DNA from: Apostichopus japonicus | Lineage: Eukaryota; Echinodermata; Holothuroidea; Aspidochirotida; Stichopodidae | DNA: 64,000 nucleotides | Direction of reading: 5' to 3' | NCBI RefSeq assembly: GCF_037975245.1 | Contig: NC_092580.1 | Coordinates: 5,678,501 to 5,742,500 of the forward strand | Shown: positions 27,501-39,031 of the stretch, piece after piece | Position numbering within the stretch: the first letter of the stretch is position 1 | Layout: every line of letters starts with the position of its first letter | Position numbers and translations under genes: made by a program | The notes under the pieces: generated by a model | The model's database searches: none | What the model was told of the DNA's origin: nothing | What the model saw: the letters and a program-made list of their open reading frames with translations, nothing else

Positions 27501-30500
27501 TAGAATCATTAGAGATCACACTACACTCAATGTAGGATAGAATCATTAGAGATCACACTACACTCAATGTAGGATAGAATCATTAGAGACCACACTACAC
27601 TCAATGTAGGATAGAACCATTAGAGATCACACTACACTCAATGTAGGATAGAATCATTAGAGATCACACTACACTCAATGTAGGATAGAATCATTAGAGA
27701 TCACACTACACTCAATGTAGGATAGAATCATTAGAGATCACACTACACTCAATGTAGGATAGAACCATTAGAGATCACACTACACTCAATGTAGGATAGA
27801 ATCATTAGAGATCACACTACACTCATATGTAGAATAGAGTCATTAGAGATCACACTACACTCAATGTGAGATAGAATCATTAGAGATCACACTACACTCA
27901 ATGTAGGATAGAACCATTAGAGATCACACTACACTCAATGTAAGATAGAATCATTAGAGATCACACTACACTCAATGTAAGATAGAATCATTAGAGATCA
28001 CACTACACTCAATGTAGGATAGAACCATTAGAGATCACACTACACTCAATGTAGGATAGAATCATTAGAGATCACACTACACTCAATGTAGGATAGAATC
28101 ATTAGAGATCACACTACACTCAATGTAGGATAGAACCATTAGAAATCACACTACACTCAATGTAGGGTAGAATCATTAGAGATCACACTACACTCAATGT
28201 AGGATAGAATCATTAGAGATCACACTACACTCAATGTAAGATAGAATCATTAGAGATCACACTACACTCAATGTGAGATAGAATCATTAGAGATCACACT
28301 ACACTCAATGTAAGATAGAATCATTAGAGATCACACTACACTCAATGTAGGATAGAATCATTAGAGATCACAGTACACTCAATGTAGGATAGAATCATTA
28401 GAGATCACACTACACTCAATGTAGGATAGAATCATTAGAGATCACACTACACTCAATGTAGAATAGAATCATTAGAGATCACACTACACTCAATGTAGGA
28501 TAGAATCATTAGAGATCACACTACACTCAATGTAGGATAGAATCATTAGAGATCACACTACACTCAATGTAGGATAGAATCATTAGAGATCACACTACAC
28601 TCAATGTAGGATAGAATCATTAGAGATCACACTACACTCAATGTAAGATAGAATCATTAGAGATCACACTACACTCAATGTAGGATAGAATCATTAGAGA
28701 TCACACTACACTCAATGTAGGATAGAATCATTAGAGATCACACTACACTCAATGTAGGATAGAATCATTAGAGATCACACTACACTCAATGTAAGATAGA
28801 ATCATTAGAGATCACACTACACTCAATGTAAGATAGAATCATTAGAGACCACACTACACTCAATGTAGGATAGAACCATTAGAGATCACACTACACTCAA
28901 TGTAGGATAGAATCATTAGAGATCACACTACACTCAATGTAGGATAGAACCATTAGAGATCACACTACACTCAATGTAGGATAGAATCATTAGAGATCAC
29001 AGTACACTCAATGTAAGATAGAATCATTAGAGATCACACTACACTCAATGTAGGATAGAACCATTAGAGATCACACTACACTCAATGTAGGATAGAATCA
29101 TTAGAGATCACACTACACTCAATGTAAGATAGAATCATTAGAGACCACACTACACTCAATGTAGGATAGAATCATTAGAGATCACACTACACTCAATGTG
29201 AGATAGCATCATTAGAGATCACACTACACTCAGTGTAGAATAGAATCATTAGAGATCACACTACACTCAATGTAGGATAGAACCATTAGAGATCACACTA
29301 CACTCAATGTAGGATAGAATCATTAGAGATCACACTACACTCAATGTAGGGTAGAATCATTAGAGATCACACTACACTCAATGTGAGATAGAATCATTAG
29401 AGATCACACTACACTCAATGTAGGATAGAACCATTAGAGATCAAACTACACTCAATGTAGGATAGAATCATTAGAGATCACACTACACTCAATGTAGGAT
29501 AGAATCATTAGAGATCACACTACACTCAATGTAGAATAGAATCATTAGAGATCACACTACACTCAATGTGAGATAGAATCATTAGAGATCACACTACACT
29601 CAATGTAGGATAGAATCATTAGAGATCACACTACACTCAATGTAGGATAGAATCATTAGAGATCACACTACACTCAATGTGAGATAGAATCATTAGAGAT
29701 CACACTACACTCAATGTGAGATAGAATCATTAGAGATCACACTACACTCAATGTAAGATAGAATCATTAGAGATCACACTACACTCAATGTAGGATAGAA
29801 TCATTAGAGATCACACTACACTCAATGTAGGATAGAATCATTAGAGATCACACTACACTCAATGTGAGATAGAATCATTAGAGATCACACTACACTCAGT
29901 GTAGGATAGAACCATTAGAGATCAAACTACACTCAATGTGAGATAGAATCATTAGAGATCACACTACACTCAATGTAGGATAGAACCATTAGAGATCACA
30001 CTACACTCAATGTAGGATAGAATCATTAGAGATCACACTACACTCAATGTAGGATAGAATCATTAGAGATCACACTACACTCAATGTAGGGTAGAATCAT
30101 TAGAGATCACACTACACTCAATGTAAGATAGAATCATTAGAGATCACATGACACTCAATGTAGGATAGAATCATGAGAAATCACAGAGTAGAAACACTGG
30201 ATTCAATGAAAGGTTTTATCATAACAAGAATTTAAAACTGAAATTTCTCAATACTCTGCAGGTTTTCGTATGACGAAGGTCATTGTTGGCATAGCTATAA
30301 ATTTGCAGATGAGAGTCTAGTCGTGACCGGTCTGTTACCGGAGCCAAATTCAAAGTCTCTTAACGTGACCATCTGGGGGTTTGGCGAAGAGGACAGAATG
30401 TGGAGAGCCATAACTATTGATTTCAGTACTGTCTTAACTCAAGATTGTAAGTATTCATCATATACTATAGATGATCACTCATCATACTTCTTCATTATTG

Positions 30501-33500
30501 TCCTATTAGTAGCTTATACTTGTACGCAATGAATATATAGATGAGTAGGGTAGACACAATGAATAGCATAGAGTACAATTGTCAAGGTACAGGCTATACA
30601 GATGATTGTACAGAAGGCATCGGTAGGCTGCTGTGTTATTTTAGTAGATGACTGTTGTCCAGACATTAGTCCTACCTTAAGATACAGCAAGTTAGTACAC
30701 ACAAGATTTGTAGTTTTCTCAGTGACCAAGAAGTTTGTTCTCACTTTTAAGTCACACTTGAGAAATGTTTTCATTCAGTCGTTTCACTACTCGTGATATT
30801 TCATACCCAACCCAGGCAACAGTGATGACTTTCTCACTTGGCGTCCTCATGAGATAAATGGCAAGGACGGATGCTTTCTTGGACTCAAGGAATCCTTCAG
30901 AAAAGTCAAACCTGATGCTTTTTGTCGGATTGACTATAAATTTGAAGTGCTGCCTACGAACTCAGCATGCGAGTGTAAAAAAGTTGATTATGAATGGTAA
31001 AGTGTAAACATTTAATTAGAACTTTGAATCATGAAAACAAAACTTCATATTTGAATCTGTTTGTCTTTCAGTGATGTTTGTTTCATGACCATTTGTGGTT
31101 GTTTAGCCAACACTGTGTAGAAATTTTTGAATTATGAAAACTTTAGACTATAAATTTGATTATGAATGGTAAAGTGTAAACATTTAATAAGAACTTTGAA
31201 TCATGAAAACAAAACTTCATATTTTATCTGTTGTTTTTCAGTGATGTTAGTTTCCTAACCATTTGTGGTTGTAGGCCTACACTGTGTATAACTTTTGGAA
31301 TTATGAAAACAAAACTTCATATTTGCATCTGTTTGTCTTTCAGTGATGTTAGTTTCCTAACCATTTGTGGTTGTAACCTAACCATTTGTGGTTACTGAAT
31401 ACCTAGGAGTATGCATTGATGATAATCTAACGTTCACGCCGCATATGTCGAAAATCTTGAAAAAAGTGTATTATTTTGTTTCAAGTCTTGCCTATATTGT
31501 GTCATTCTTTAATGAAGGTGCAAGGACAAATGTGTTCAGCTCCTTTATTCTGCCACATTTACTTTATGCTGTTCCCGTATGGTATCACTTTATATCATCT
31601 TCTGACAAGCATAGACTGATGAGATTCCTTAAGTATACTTCACGTATATTGAATGTAAGCCAGCTATTACTGAAGGATCAAGTAAACACAGCTGCAAAGA
31701 ATGAATTTGTAAGGATGACAAATAAAATTAGAGATGACAAAGATCACCCACTACATGGGCCACTTAATTGTCTGTTGGTGAAAGCTACCAGGAATCTTAG
31801 GAACCCTCATATCTTGCCAAAATATAGAATTCAACTTTATAAGAACTCTTCCATCTACCGTGCTGCAATATACATTCAATTTGGTATTTTGGAACCTTTC
31901 ATTTAATTTTACTCATTGTTTCACCTAGTTCTAGTAATGTATATAGGTTTAACGCTTTCTTGATGTGCAATCTTTTGAACATCTTATCTATCACGGTTTT
32001 CATATTCTTTAATTGTTTCACCTAGTTCTAGTAATGTATATAGTTTTAATGCTTTCTTGTTGTGCAATCTTTTGAACATCTTATCTATCATGGGTTTCAT
32101 CTTTATTTATTTTTGAGTTTGACATGTGTACTCCTTTTTATAAATATGCTATATTTATACTGGTTTCAATAAATGAAAAAAAATGAAAAAGGGCCTACAC
32201 TGTGTAGAACTTTTGAATTATGAAAACAAAACTTCATAATTGTATCTGTTTGTCTTTCAGTGACTTTGGATTCTTTCGGAAGGATGAGAGTGCTGACTGT
32301 GAACTTAGTCTCTCATTAGATCAATTGAAAGTGTGTGAAGCAGGAGAATTATCCTTAATTTCGACTTCGGGGTAAGAATTGTAAACTCATACATATTCAT
32401 TGAGTTATAACCAGTCCATTCATTGTAATCTACAGCAGTAACGTTCCTATTTTGAATCTGTACAGTGAATCAATTATAATATAAATATGCCGAAAAATCT
32501 TATTAATCCTTTCCAGTCTGGCAGATGGTTGCCTCAAGTCTAGACTCCTAACAGCTTTGAGAAGGATACTTTTGACTAGTGTTCGACCGATAATCAGTGA
32601 GATAATCGGCATCGGGCCGATTATCCAACAATCGGTAAATAATCGTGATAATTGGTTCCACATAAGGATTGTAGTTTTCGTCGCTTTTGATTCACCACAA
32701 CCACAACGGGAAAAGAATGTAGATCATTCCATTCAACACTATTGAAAGCAGGGGAAGGTATCACAGGTCCCTCACACGTGATGGTACTACTGCTCTTTGA
32801 TATACTATCCAGTTTTTGGCAATTAATATCATACAGTATACCCGCAATAAGCTTAGGGGGACGACAAAGTTTTTATTTTTTTTCACTTCGCTTCTTGCAT
32901 CTAACAAAACCTCCTGTTATCCATGTTTATCGATTGATAAGAAAGATTTATTGTCTTGACTAAATATGAAAGCAAAACAATATACTTTTTAACCACTTTG
33001 GCCATTTCACCGTAAGTGAAAACTGGAAAGAAACAATAACATTAGGCTTGCTCATTGTGAGTTTTACGTACATTAGGCTAGTCTGGCTAGAGAACAGTTG
33101 AGCTCATAATTGTTCAGTTTACAAATGCGCCCAAGATTTTACAGATGCGATAAAATGATGAAATCAAGGCGCCAAATACTCCTTATAATCCCTAAAAATG
33201 TTTGGCAACAGTCCTCAGTAGTTCTGCTGCATAACAATATTTTGTGATTAGGCCAACACACTGACACATATTTTTGGGGAAAAACACGAATCAACTTTTC
33301 TCCCTGACCGCATGTTACATACGTGCTAAAATAACCCCTTTGCAGTAACTGAACTCCTGCAACCGACTAAAGCAAGTCTGATTTCCAGCGACACTCGCGA
33401 CAAAGTCAATGGGACTTTTAAACATGTAGTTAAGTCAATGGAGAGGCGCCATTGACTTACTGTGTAGAATTGAAACAACTTTCGATCAGACGTTTTCCCT

Positions 33501-36500
33501 CGCAGATGGTAATCATTGAAAACTTGAAGCAAAGTCCGGGATTGGTTTATTTTTCATATCAGATTACAAATTTACGAATATTCTATTTCCGTTTGGTCTA
33601 CATTTTACTTTATTTACATTGGAGTTGCAACACTGATAATGGTTATGATACCAGTTGTAAAAGCTGGCCCTTTTTGCATTTCGTAGCCAATGGCTACTAT
33701 TTTCCCCCTTCTGTAGTCTGTGTACAGCACTGCCATTTAGTGTGTGGTGGGATTGCAATATTAGACCAGTTCCACGAAAAACGATGAAATAATCGGTAAT
33801 CTGCTTCGATCCGATTGTCACATGAACTAATCGGTAATCGGTAATAACCGATTATCATATAATTGGTTGGACACTACTTTTGACATGTGTGCCCAAACTA
33901 GTTGTGATATGTTTACTTTTTACATTAGAAACTGTTTGTGGGTGGTAAGGAAATTTTCAATGAAGCTAACTATGATAACCATTAAATGAAATTTTCCATC
34001 ATATATCTCTATTGTTGTGACATAGCCTCATATATCTCTATTGTTGTGACATAGCCTTGTATATCCCTATTGTTGTGACATAGCCTCATATATCTCTATT
34101 GTTGTGAAATAGCCATATATATCTCTATTTTTTTGGCATAGCCATATATATCTCTATTGTTGTGACAAAGCCTCATATATCTCTATTGGTGTGACATAGC
34201 CTCATATATCTCTATTGTTGTGACATAGCCTCATATATCTCTATTGTTGTGACATAGCTTCATATATCTCTATTGTTGTGACTCAGTCTTTAACTGACCA
34301 ATGCTCTCATCTTGAACACAGGGCTGAAACAATGAAAACAATTATCAAATTCCCATGTAACATATCCCGACTGAAATCTCTCTGACTAAATAAAAGACTA
34401 ATGGTGTGACATATCATGCAGGTATCATGTAGGTATTATGCAGGTATAGTTTGAAACACGTTTTATGCATTTGCCTCCTTTCAAGGTATCGGAAAGTTCC
34501 AGGAGATAAATGCGAGGGTGGGTTTTCACCGAAGAGATCAATGAAGGACCTACAAGCGAAGTGCAATTCTGACAGCATTGTTAATAAGGTAAACAGGTAG
34601 TCGATCACTTAGCATTCCTTGAGGGAAATGTTATCAAGGAAGAATTATCATATTTCATCTGAAGAAAGGGAGGACAGGTTGTTGCGGACTAGGGAGAGAC
34701 TAAGTTTGGTAGTCCCCCTGCTTTTTTTGTAGTGAAAAAAATTGCTTTATTAATTTTTTTTTAGGGTGTCTTCACTGATGTCAATGAGGTAGCCAAGCTT
34801 CACATCAATGAAACAGTTCTATATCTTGTAAGGTCAGAATGAGTTGAAGGAATGTTACTATTGACAAAGTTGTCTTCCTCTGCTCATGTTGGACCATGAA
34901 TTGTTTGATATGTGGTGTCCTATTCTTCCTTCCCTACCACAGAATAGTTTTATATGTGGTGTCCTATTCTTCCTTCCCTACCACACCATAGTTTGTTTTA
35001 TATGTGGTGTCCTATTCTTCCTTTCCTACCACACCATAGTTTGTTGTCTGAACTATTCATTTATCTTGCTTAATTAACATTCTTCAAAGATAACAAGACT
35101 CAATGTAAAATTTATGTAAACATACATTTATCCTGATCCACTCTGAGAGCACCATTTAGTGTGTTTAAGCACAAGTGACAAAGTATAAGCCAGCCACACA
35201 AGCATCTTATTTGGATTACCCTTACTGTAGCTTGTTTTAGCTGGACTGGACAGGTAATTCCATCAACCAATGAGCACAAGTGATATCATCTTTATTACAG
35301 TAGCTTACCCAGGTAACACTCTCAGGCTCATCTTAACCTGAGAGAAACAAGTAATACAAGGTATTTTCTTAATGTGCATCTATGACATCCGATATGTTTG
35401 CTTCAGGTTCCCTAGTTGGTACAAACACCTAACAGTTGTACATGTTTTTATCTCAAAACTAATATATAAGAAATGAATGCAAGTTTCACTGCAATGATTA
35501 TAGTATGTGCCTCTTTCGTCATAGGCAAAATGATTTGACCACCTGGGACTAAGTAAATGTTTTCTTAGTTTAAGTACTGTTTGAAATGTAATAGGCTTCA
35601 GAGATGTTAATTTTCATTTAAAAATGATGCACCTCTAACTAAAATACTTTCTCCCCCTCCAAATACTTCTAACAATATTTTGTTTTGACATAACGTAAGC
35701 AGTTTTGGCTGTTAAATAAATCTTTTTTGATGTTTCTTTCCTCTCTCTTTCAGAAACATAAATCCGCTGGTGTTATTCTTGTCATCCTGTTTCTTGCTGT
35801 TATTCTTGTTGCTATCTCTGTTTATCTTGTTAAAGGTAATCCTCCCTGTAAGCGCAAAAGGTAAGAAACAGTTTTTCACAATCCATTCTATTTTCCAGCG
35901 TCCATGTTTTTCATAATATCGGAATGTACCCTAAGCAAAGTGGTCTCAGTACTGTGATGCTTCCGATAGGCAGAGTTGTTTACTGGCAGGAGATTATTTT
36001 TTAATAAATGACACTCAAATTGATCCATAACAGCGCTTTCCACCAGTTTGGACAGGTAAGCCAAATTACTCACGGGTCGATAATTCTTAAATTCAAGTGA
36101 AAGTCCTTGTTTCTTTAAAATGGGAATGACAGCAGCACACCTCCAACACTCGGGGGAAAACTCCATTTTCCATAGACAAATTGATGATTTTTGTTATCAC
36201 AGGTAGTAAAATATCAATACATTCTTTAACAATTTTAGATGGAACAGGATCAAGTATGCAATGTTTATTTGCAGACTTATTAATCAGCTTAAGAACCTCC
36301 TCAGATGATAACTTGGTAAAGTGTGAAAAATCTGGGATTACTTCACGTGAATCAACTCTGACTAAATCAGACGGCAACAGATTTTCCTTTGTACAAGTGT
36401 CGCGAATATCTGAAGTAATTCGGTCAACTTTTTGCTGGAAGTAATCGCCGAAACCATTAGCCAGACTCTTGTTGTCAATGCTTGGAGGAAACAGACTGGA

Positions 36501-38640
36501 ATCATTTTTAGCAATTAATTTGTTGATGAGGCAAAATAGCTTTCTTTGGTCACCACCACAATCCTGTATTTTACTGGTGTAATATTCCTTCTTCACACTC
36601 TCACATGCATTGGTGAATTGGTTTCTCGCATTTTTGAAAGAAATGTAATCATCATGAGAACGGGAATTTAGCCACCTTTTCTCAAGTTGGCGACGATGTC
36701 TCCTAAGAACGTTTAGAGATGATGTAAACCAGGGTCTTGAGGGCTTAACTGTGATGAGTTTTGTTCTAACAGGTGCGTGTTTATCCAGAAGTGAGATTAG
36801 CGTACCGTTGTAACAATCAATAAGTGACTGTAAATCATTTTGATTGTCATTGTGTAAAGCAGAGTTAACCAGGTCCTCTTTGAATTTATCCGTGTTAATA
36901 CTGTTTATGCACCTAAACTTGATCAATTAACGTTCAAAATCAACAGGAATTAGTTTGACATTCGCGTGTATGAAGCAATGGTCAGAGATGAAATGGTCAG
37001 CATGGACTGTGGCCACATCAAGGCTGCCATGACATCTGGTTATCATCAGGTCAAGTGTATGGCCCGAAATATGGGATGGGAAGCACACTTTATTTTCCAG
37101 ATCAAAAGCATCTAGTAGTTCCAGAAAGTGCTTTGCATGAAAGTCATCATCGATGTCTAAATGAATATTAAAATCACCTAATATAATAAGCTGATCAGGG
37201 CTTGATACCAAATTTTCCAACAGGTCGCTGAATTCCGACAAAAATGTAGAAAATGATACTGGGTGAGAAGCGGAGTAGGGGGGTCTGTAAACGACGACCA
37301 CCCTTAGTCTGAGGTTTTTAAAAGAGAGTTGCCATTCAGAAAACTCAAATGACGTGACTTGATCGCCATTTTTTTCAACGAGGGTAAATGCACTTTTGAA
37401 GAGTAAAGCCGTGCCCCCTCCGGTGCGGTTCAATCTGCAAACGTCCTTGAATACATAACCGTTCATGTTTAAAGAGTCCCGTATAAAATCATCTTACGTT
37501 TTTAGCCATGTCTCAGTGACAGCACAAATATCAATGCTATTATCAATCACGTGATCTTTAAATGTTTCGAGTTTGTTTCTGATAGATCTGGGATTTACAC
37601 AACCAATAGTGAAAGAATGTCGAGTGCTCACCGGTAGGTTATTAGTCTTAGTAGAAATTTCAACCAAATTTGATGCATTTACCCCAGAACAGCTATCCCA
37701 AAATCTTGTTTTATGCTGTCCGCCTCGCTTGCCTCTTCTTGTGGGGACATTGTATTTCAAAATTCCCAAATCTTTCAGATAGTCATAAGCAGTGGGATTA
37801 AGTCGCTGAACCGGAGAAACGGAACAATAGGTGTTCAGCCGAAAAAGTTCTTTAGCTGTGTACTGTATAATGGTAGAGTTGTTACTATGACAACACATAG
37901 TGCTAGGGTAACAATTTTCAAAAACAGCAGATAACGATAAAAGCATGCAAGACAGCAAATTCAGCATAATCTGGACAGTTCCGCGAGACACAGAATCCGA
38001 TAGAAAAAGATGTCTCCAAAAATATATGCAAAAACAAAACAAAATGTCAAACGAGACAACCACAGGTAAATCAATAATATAAAGTTATCCACAGCTTAAA
38101 AGTTTGAGTAAAAGTCGAATCGTAAAAGAGACAAAATGGAGCAAAATCATAGAGCAAAAGTAGGATGCAGCCTCACACGGCGCAACGTTGCTCACGTTTA
38201 TTATATTATATTATTATATTATATTATATAATATATTATATTGTATTAAAATATATATATACATTTAAAAATTATATATATATTAAATATATAAATATTT
38301 ATATATTGTGTCATCTCTCCTTTCATAACGTGACAGTGGCGGAACTTACCGATATTCAGAGTTGAATCAAGGAGACAAGAAGGATGATGCCATAGATTTG
38401 TCGCCTGTGCCTAATACTTACCATGATGACTCAGATGAGGTGAGTCTCTTCTTGGTCTCTGGTTGCTCCCAAATCAATTTGATTTTCACCATAAAAGATT
38501 CTTGTATATTAAATGTATGCCATATATTAAGTTCTTTTCAGCTTTTCTAAGTTGTACCAAGTTTCATCTGAATTTCGTTTTTCTTATGATTATCTCCCTT
38601 TTTTTCTTTCTTTCTCCTTTCACAGGATTTACTAGCTTGA
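12520..38640 (+). CDS. SORT1: Sortilin, VPS10-domain sorting receptor (complete)
   Basis: Twenty-one exons join in phase to 843 codons plus stop (human about 831): 12520-12816, 15212-15271, 15797-15861, 17100-17202, 18303-18476, 20157-20313, 20927-20977, 21393-21541, 22148-22231, 23189-23249, 23831-23904, 24206-24382, 24970-25075, 25385-25553, 30262-30446, 30816-30996, 32261-32371, 34486-34588, 35754-35860, 38337-38439, 38626-38640. The start is AAGATGGCG. A hydrophobic signal segment (about 16-29) and a furin site RVRR (75-78) precede the VPS10 propeller. Asp-box motifs include TEDGGRSF, SEDFGKHW, STDGGNSW and TSDGGYTW. Cysteine-rich modules (CDFGFFRKD, GYRKVPGDKCEGG) follow, then a membrane segment near 773-795. 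The tail has YSEL (YxxL type) and terminal DSDEDLLA, the acidic-dileucine signal that binds GGA adaptors in sortilin. Role by family: Golgi-endosome cargo sorting. The acceptor of exon 8 (21393) is weak and chosen by frame. Confidence 0.95.
13352..13970. mobile_element. Foldback-like inverted-repeat element in sortilin intron 1
   Basis: The ends are inverted: GGGTGTTACTAAAACGAATG at the left and its approximate complement ending TTTTAGTTTGTCCC at the right. CTACTATTG occurs immediately outside both ends (13343-13351 and 13971-13979), a 9-bp (or 8-bp) target duplication. The right arm contains about five GTCATTCGCT decamers and the left arm carries scattered complements (GCGAATGAC). There is no transposase frame. 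Arms with short internal repeats recall foldback elements such as sea urchin TU; the family call is an inference. Confidence 0.8.
16200..16365. repeat. Two-copy 85-bp direct repeat with poly-C tracts
   Basis: Two copies of a unit starting near CTGTATTAATCTCTGACATT and ending in a T-run followed by a C-run, offset by 85 bp, in sortilin intron 3. Confidence 0.85.
19098..19425. repeat. 36-bp minisatellite in sortilin intron 5
   Basis: About nine copies of a roughly 36-bp unit built on CATCTGTGACATCACACCCA followed by ATTCACTGTCAGTGTA. Both strands stay open for about 60-97 codons by chance, because the unit is a multiple of three. Confidence 0.93.
21845..22110 (+). mobile_element. L2-like LINE 3' end in sortilin intron 8
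   Basis: The 3' part reads TGTACAGCGCTTTGAGA, then AAAGCGCTTTATAAAT, then ATTATTATTATT, the recurrent tail of L2-type LINEs in fish and invertebrates. Just upstream, one frame reads FKRDLKTHIF, similar to the L2 ORF2 C-terminus. The copy is heavily 5'-truncated and non-functional. Confidence 0.6.
22473..23117. mobile_element. Non-autonomous hAT-like element (MITE) in sortilin intron 9
   Basis: The termini are perfectly inverted for at least 21 bp (CAACGAGGTAAATGAATC at the left, its complement at the right). Inverted similarity continues through ACCATGTATGGAGGGTCATG and on to about 100 bp. ACATGTAA flanks both ends (22465-22472 and 23118-23125), an 8-bp duplication as in hAT elements. The 645-bp body has no open frame of note. 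Confidence 0.9.
25590..30170. repeat. 37-bp satellite array, about 120 copies, in sortilin intron 14
   Basis: Nearly perfect tandem copies of a 37-bp unit, TAGAATCATTAGAGATCACA plus CTACACTCAATGTAGGA. The array starts about 35 bp after the exon 14 donor and ends about 90 bp before the exon 15 acceptor. Recurrent variants (GAACC for GAATC, TGTAAG or TGTGAG for TGTAGG, CAGTACAC for CACTACAC) are mixed along the array. The unit holds a small inverted repeat, CTACA-CTCAA-TGTAG. Contiguous identical units without spacers exclude a CRISPR array. Confidence 0.98.
30983..31385 (+). repeat. Tandem duplication of the exon 16 donor and an exon 17-like acceptor
   Basis: The exon 16 end and donor (GATTATGAATG/GTAAAG) at 30986-31002 recur at 31152-31168, 167 bp away. 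Each is followed by similar intron sequence and a CTTTCAG-type or TTTTCAG acceptor. Three decoy acceptors end at 31071, 31241 and 31343, each followed by TGATGTT. The genuine exon 17 acceptor at 32260 has the same upstream sequence (CTGTTTGTCTTTCAG) but is followed by TGACTTTGG. A LINE fragment separates the last decoy from the real site. Confidence 0.9.
31388..32187 (+). mobile_element. 5'-truncated non-LTR retrotransposon (RT C-terminal end)
   Basis: One frame, 31388-31906, encodes about 170 residues starting EYLGVCIDDNLTF and continuing FSSFILPHLLYAVPVWYHF. This is the segment after the catalytic loop of LINE reverse transcriptases, up to the ORF end. About 280 bp of 3' UTR with an internal roughly 100-bp duplication follows, ending in AATAAATGAAAAAAAATGAA. 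It lies in the sense orientation in sortilin intron 16 and was inserted into a duplicated copy of the intron segment beginning CCATTTGTGG. It lacks the endonuclease and the RT active site. Confidence 0.85.
32577..33876. mobile_element. Non-autonomous hAT-like element, 1.3 kb, in sortilin intron 17
   Basis: The ends are TAGTGTTCGACC (left) and GGTTGGACACTA (right), inverted with one mismatch. CTTTTGAC flanks both (32569-32576 and 33877-33884), an 8-bp target duplication. Subterminal regions are rich in ATAATCGG/CCGATTAT motifs on both strands. No transposase frame was recognised; internal open frames are under 115 codons. Confidence 0.88.
34000..34285. repeat. 29-bp minisatellite in sortilin intron 17
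   Basis: About ten copies of a unit close to CATATATCTCTATTGTTGTG plus ACATAGCCT, with occasional substitutions, 200 bp upstream of exon 18. Confidence 0.93.
34905..35045. repeat. Three-copy repeat of about 45 bp in sortilin intron 18
   Basis: Three copies containing ATATGTGGTGTCCTATTCTT and CCTACCACA, separated by 43-48 bp. Confidence 0.85.
35885..38165 (-). mobile_element. CR1-like LINE, antisense in sortilin intron 19, decayed and lacking its 3' half
   Basis: Read on the minus strand, the element starts near 38165. It encodes an endonuclease (GCVNPRSIRNKLETF, ICAVTETWL, then IILGDFNIHLD and FISDHCFIHA) and the first third of a reverse transcriptase (ANKHCILDPVPSKIV, then FKNYRPVSNLAYLSKLVE, then SAYRKHHSTETTLLR). 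The frame is broken by stops near 37494 and 36927 and a frameshift near 36100. Homology stops near 35885, before the RT catalytic aspartates, so the 3' part of the ORF and the 3' UTR are absent. LINEs usually lose their 5' end, so a later deletion is likely. It lies between the membrane-segment exon and the tail exon. Confidence 0.92.
38205..38305. repeat. AT-only low-complexity tract
   Basis: Runs of TATTATA, ATATAT and TTTATA directly upstream of sortilin exon 20. Nothing else is seen here. Confidence 0.9.
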
Positions 38641-39025
38641 TTTTAGTCCAATGTCTCTCTCTGTCTCTGAAATCTTTTGGTCTTCCATTTTGGTGTCTTC
38701 CATTTTGGTGATTGGTGCAGCCGTGCTGCAGTCTCAAGTATCTCCGGTTCTGTTTCGTATCTCACTGAGAAAATAGTAAAGTAATTCATCGATTCATTTA
38801 AATCTTACTGAAATGAGAGGTTTCTTTTAATTACTACTGTTCATAATTGCTATTCACATCTGAAATTCTATTTAGAAATTTGGGGTAGTTTCATGTATTT
38901 CATATCGTGTATCTGCGTAAGCAGAAGTCAGTGAGTTGTTACCACTGACTGTAAGTGGTAGTGGGGGTCTGTTTACACTACAGTCCAGATAGAATGAAGA
39001 GCCCTGAGTTTGACGACTAGCTCTA

Positions 39026-39031
39026 AATAAA
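39026..39031 (+). terminator. Candidate polyadenylation signal of sortilin
   Basis: AATAAA, 385 nt after the stop codon. The motif is common in AT-rich DNA, and sortilin 3' UTRs in other animals can be much longer. Confidence 0.3.

Noticed and set aside
25590-30170. CRISPR-like array of 37-bp repeats
   Set aside because: Units are contiguous with no unique spacers, and the array lies in an animal intron; it is a satellite.
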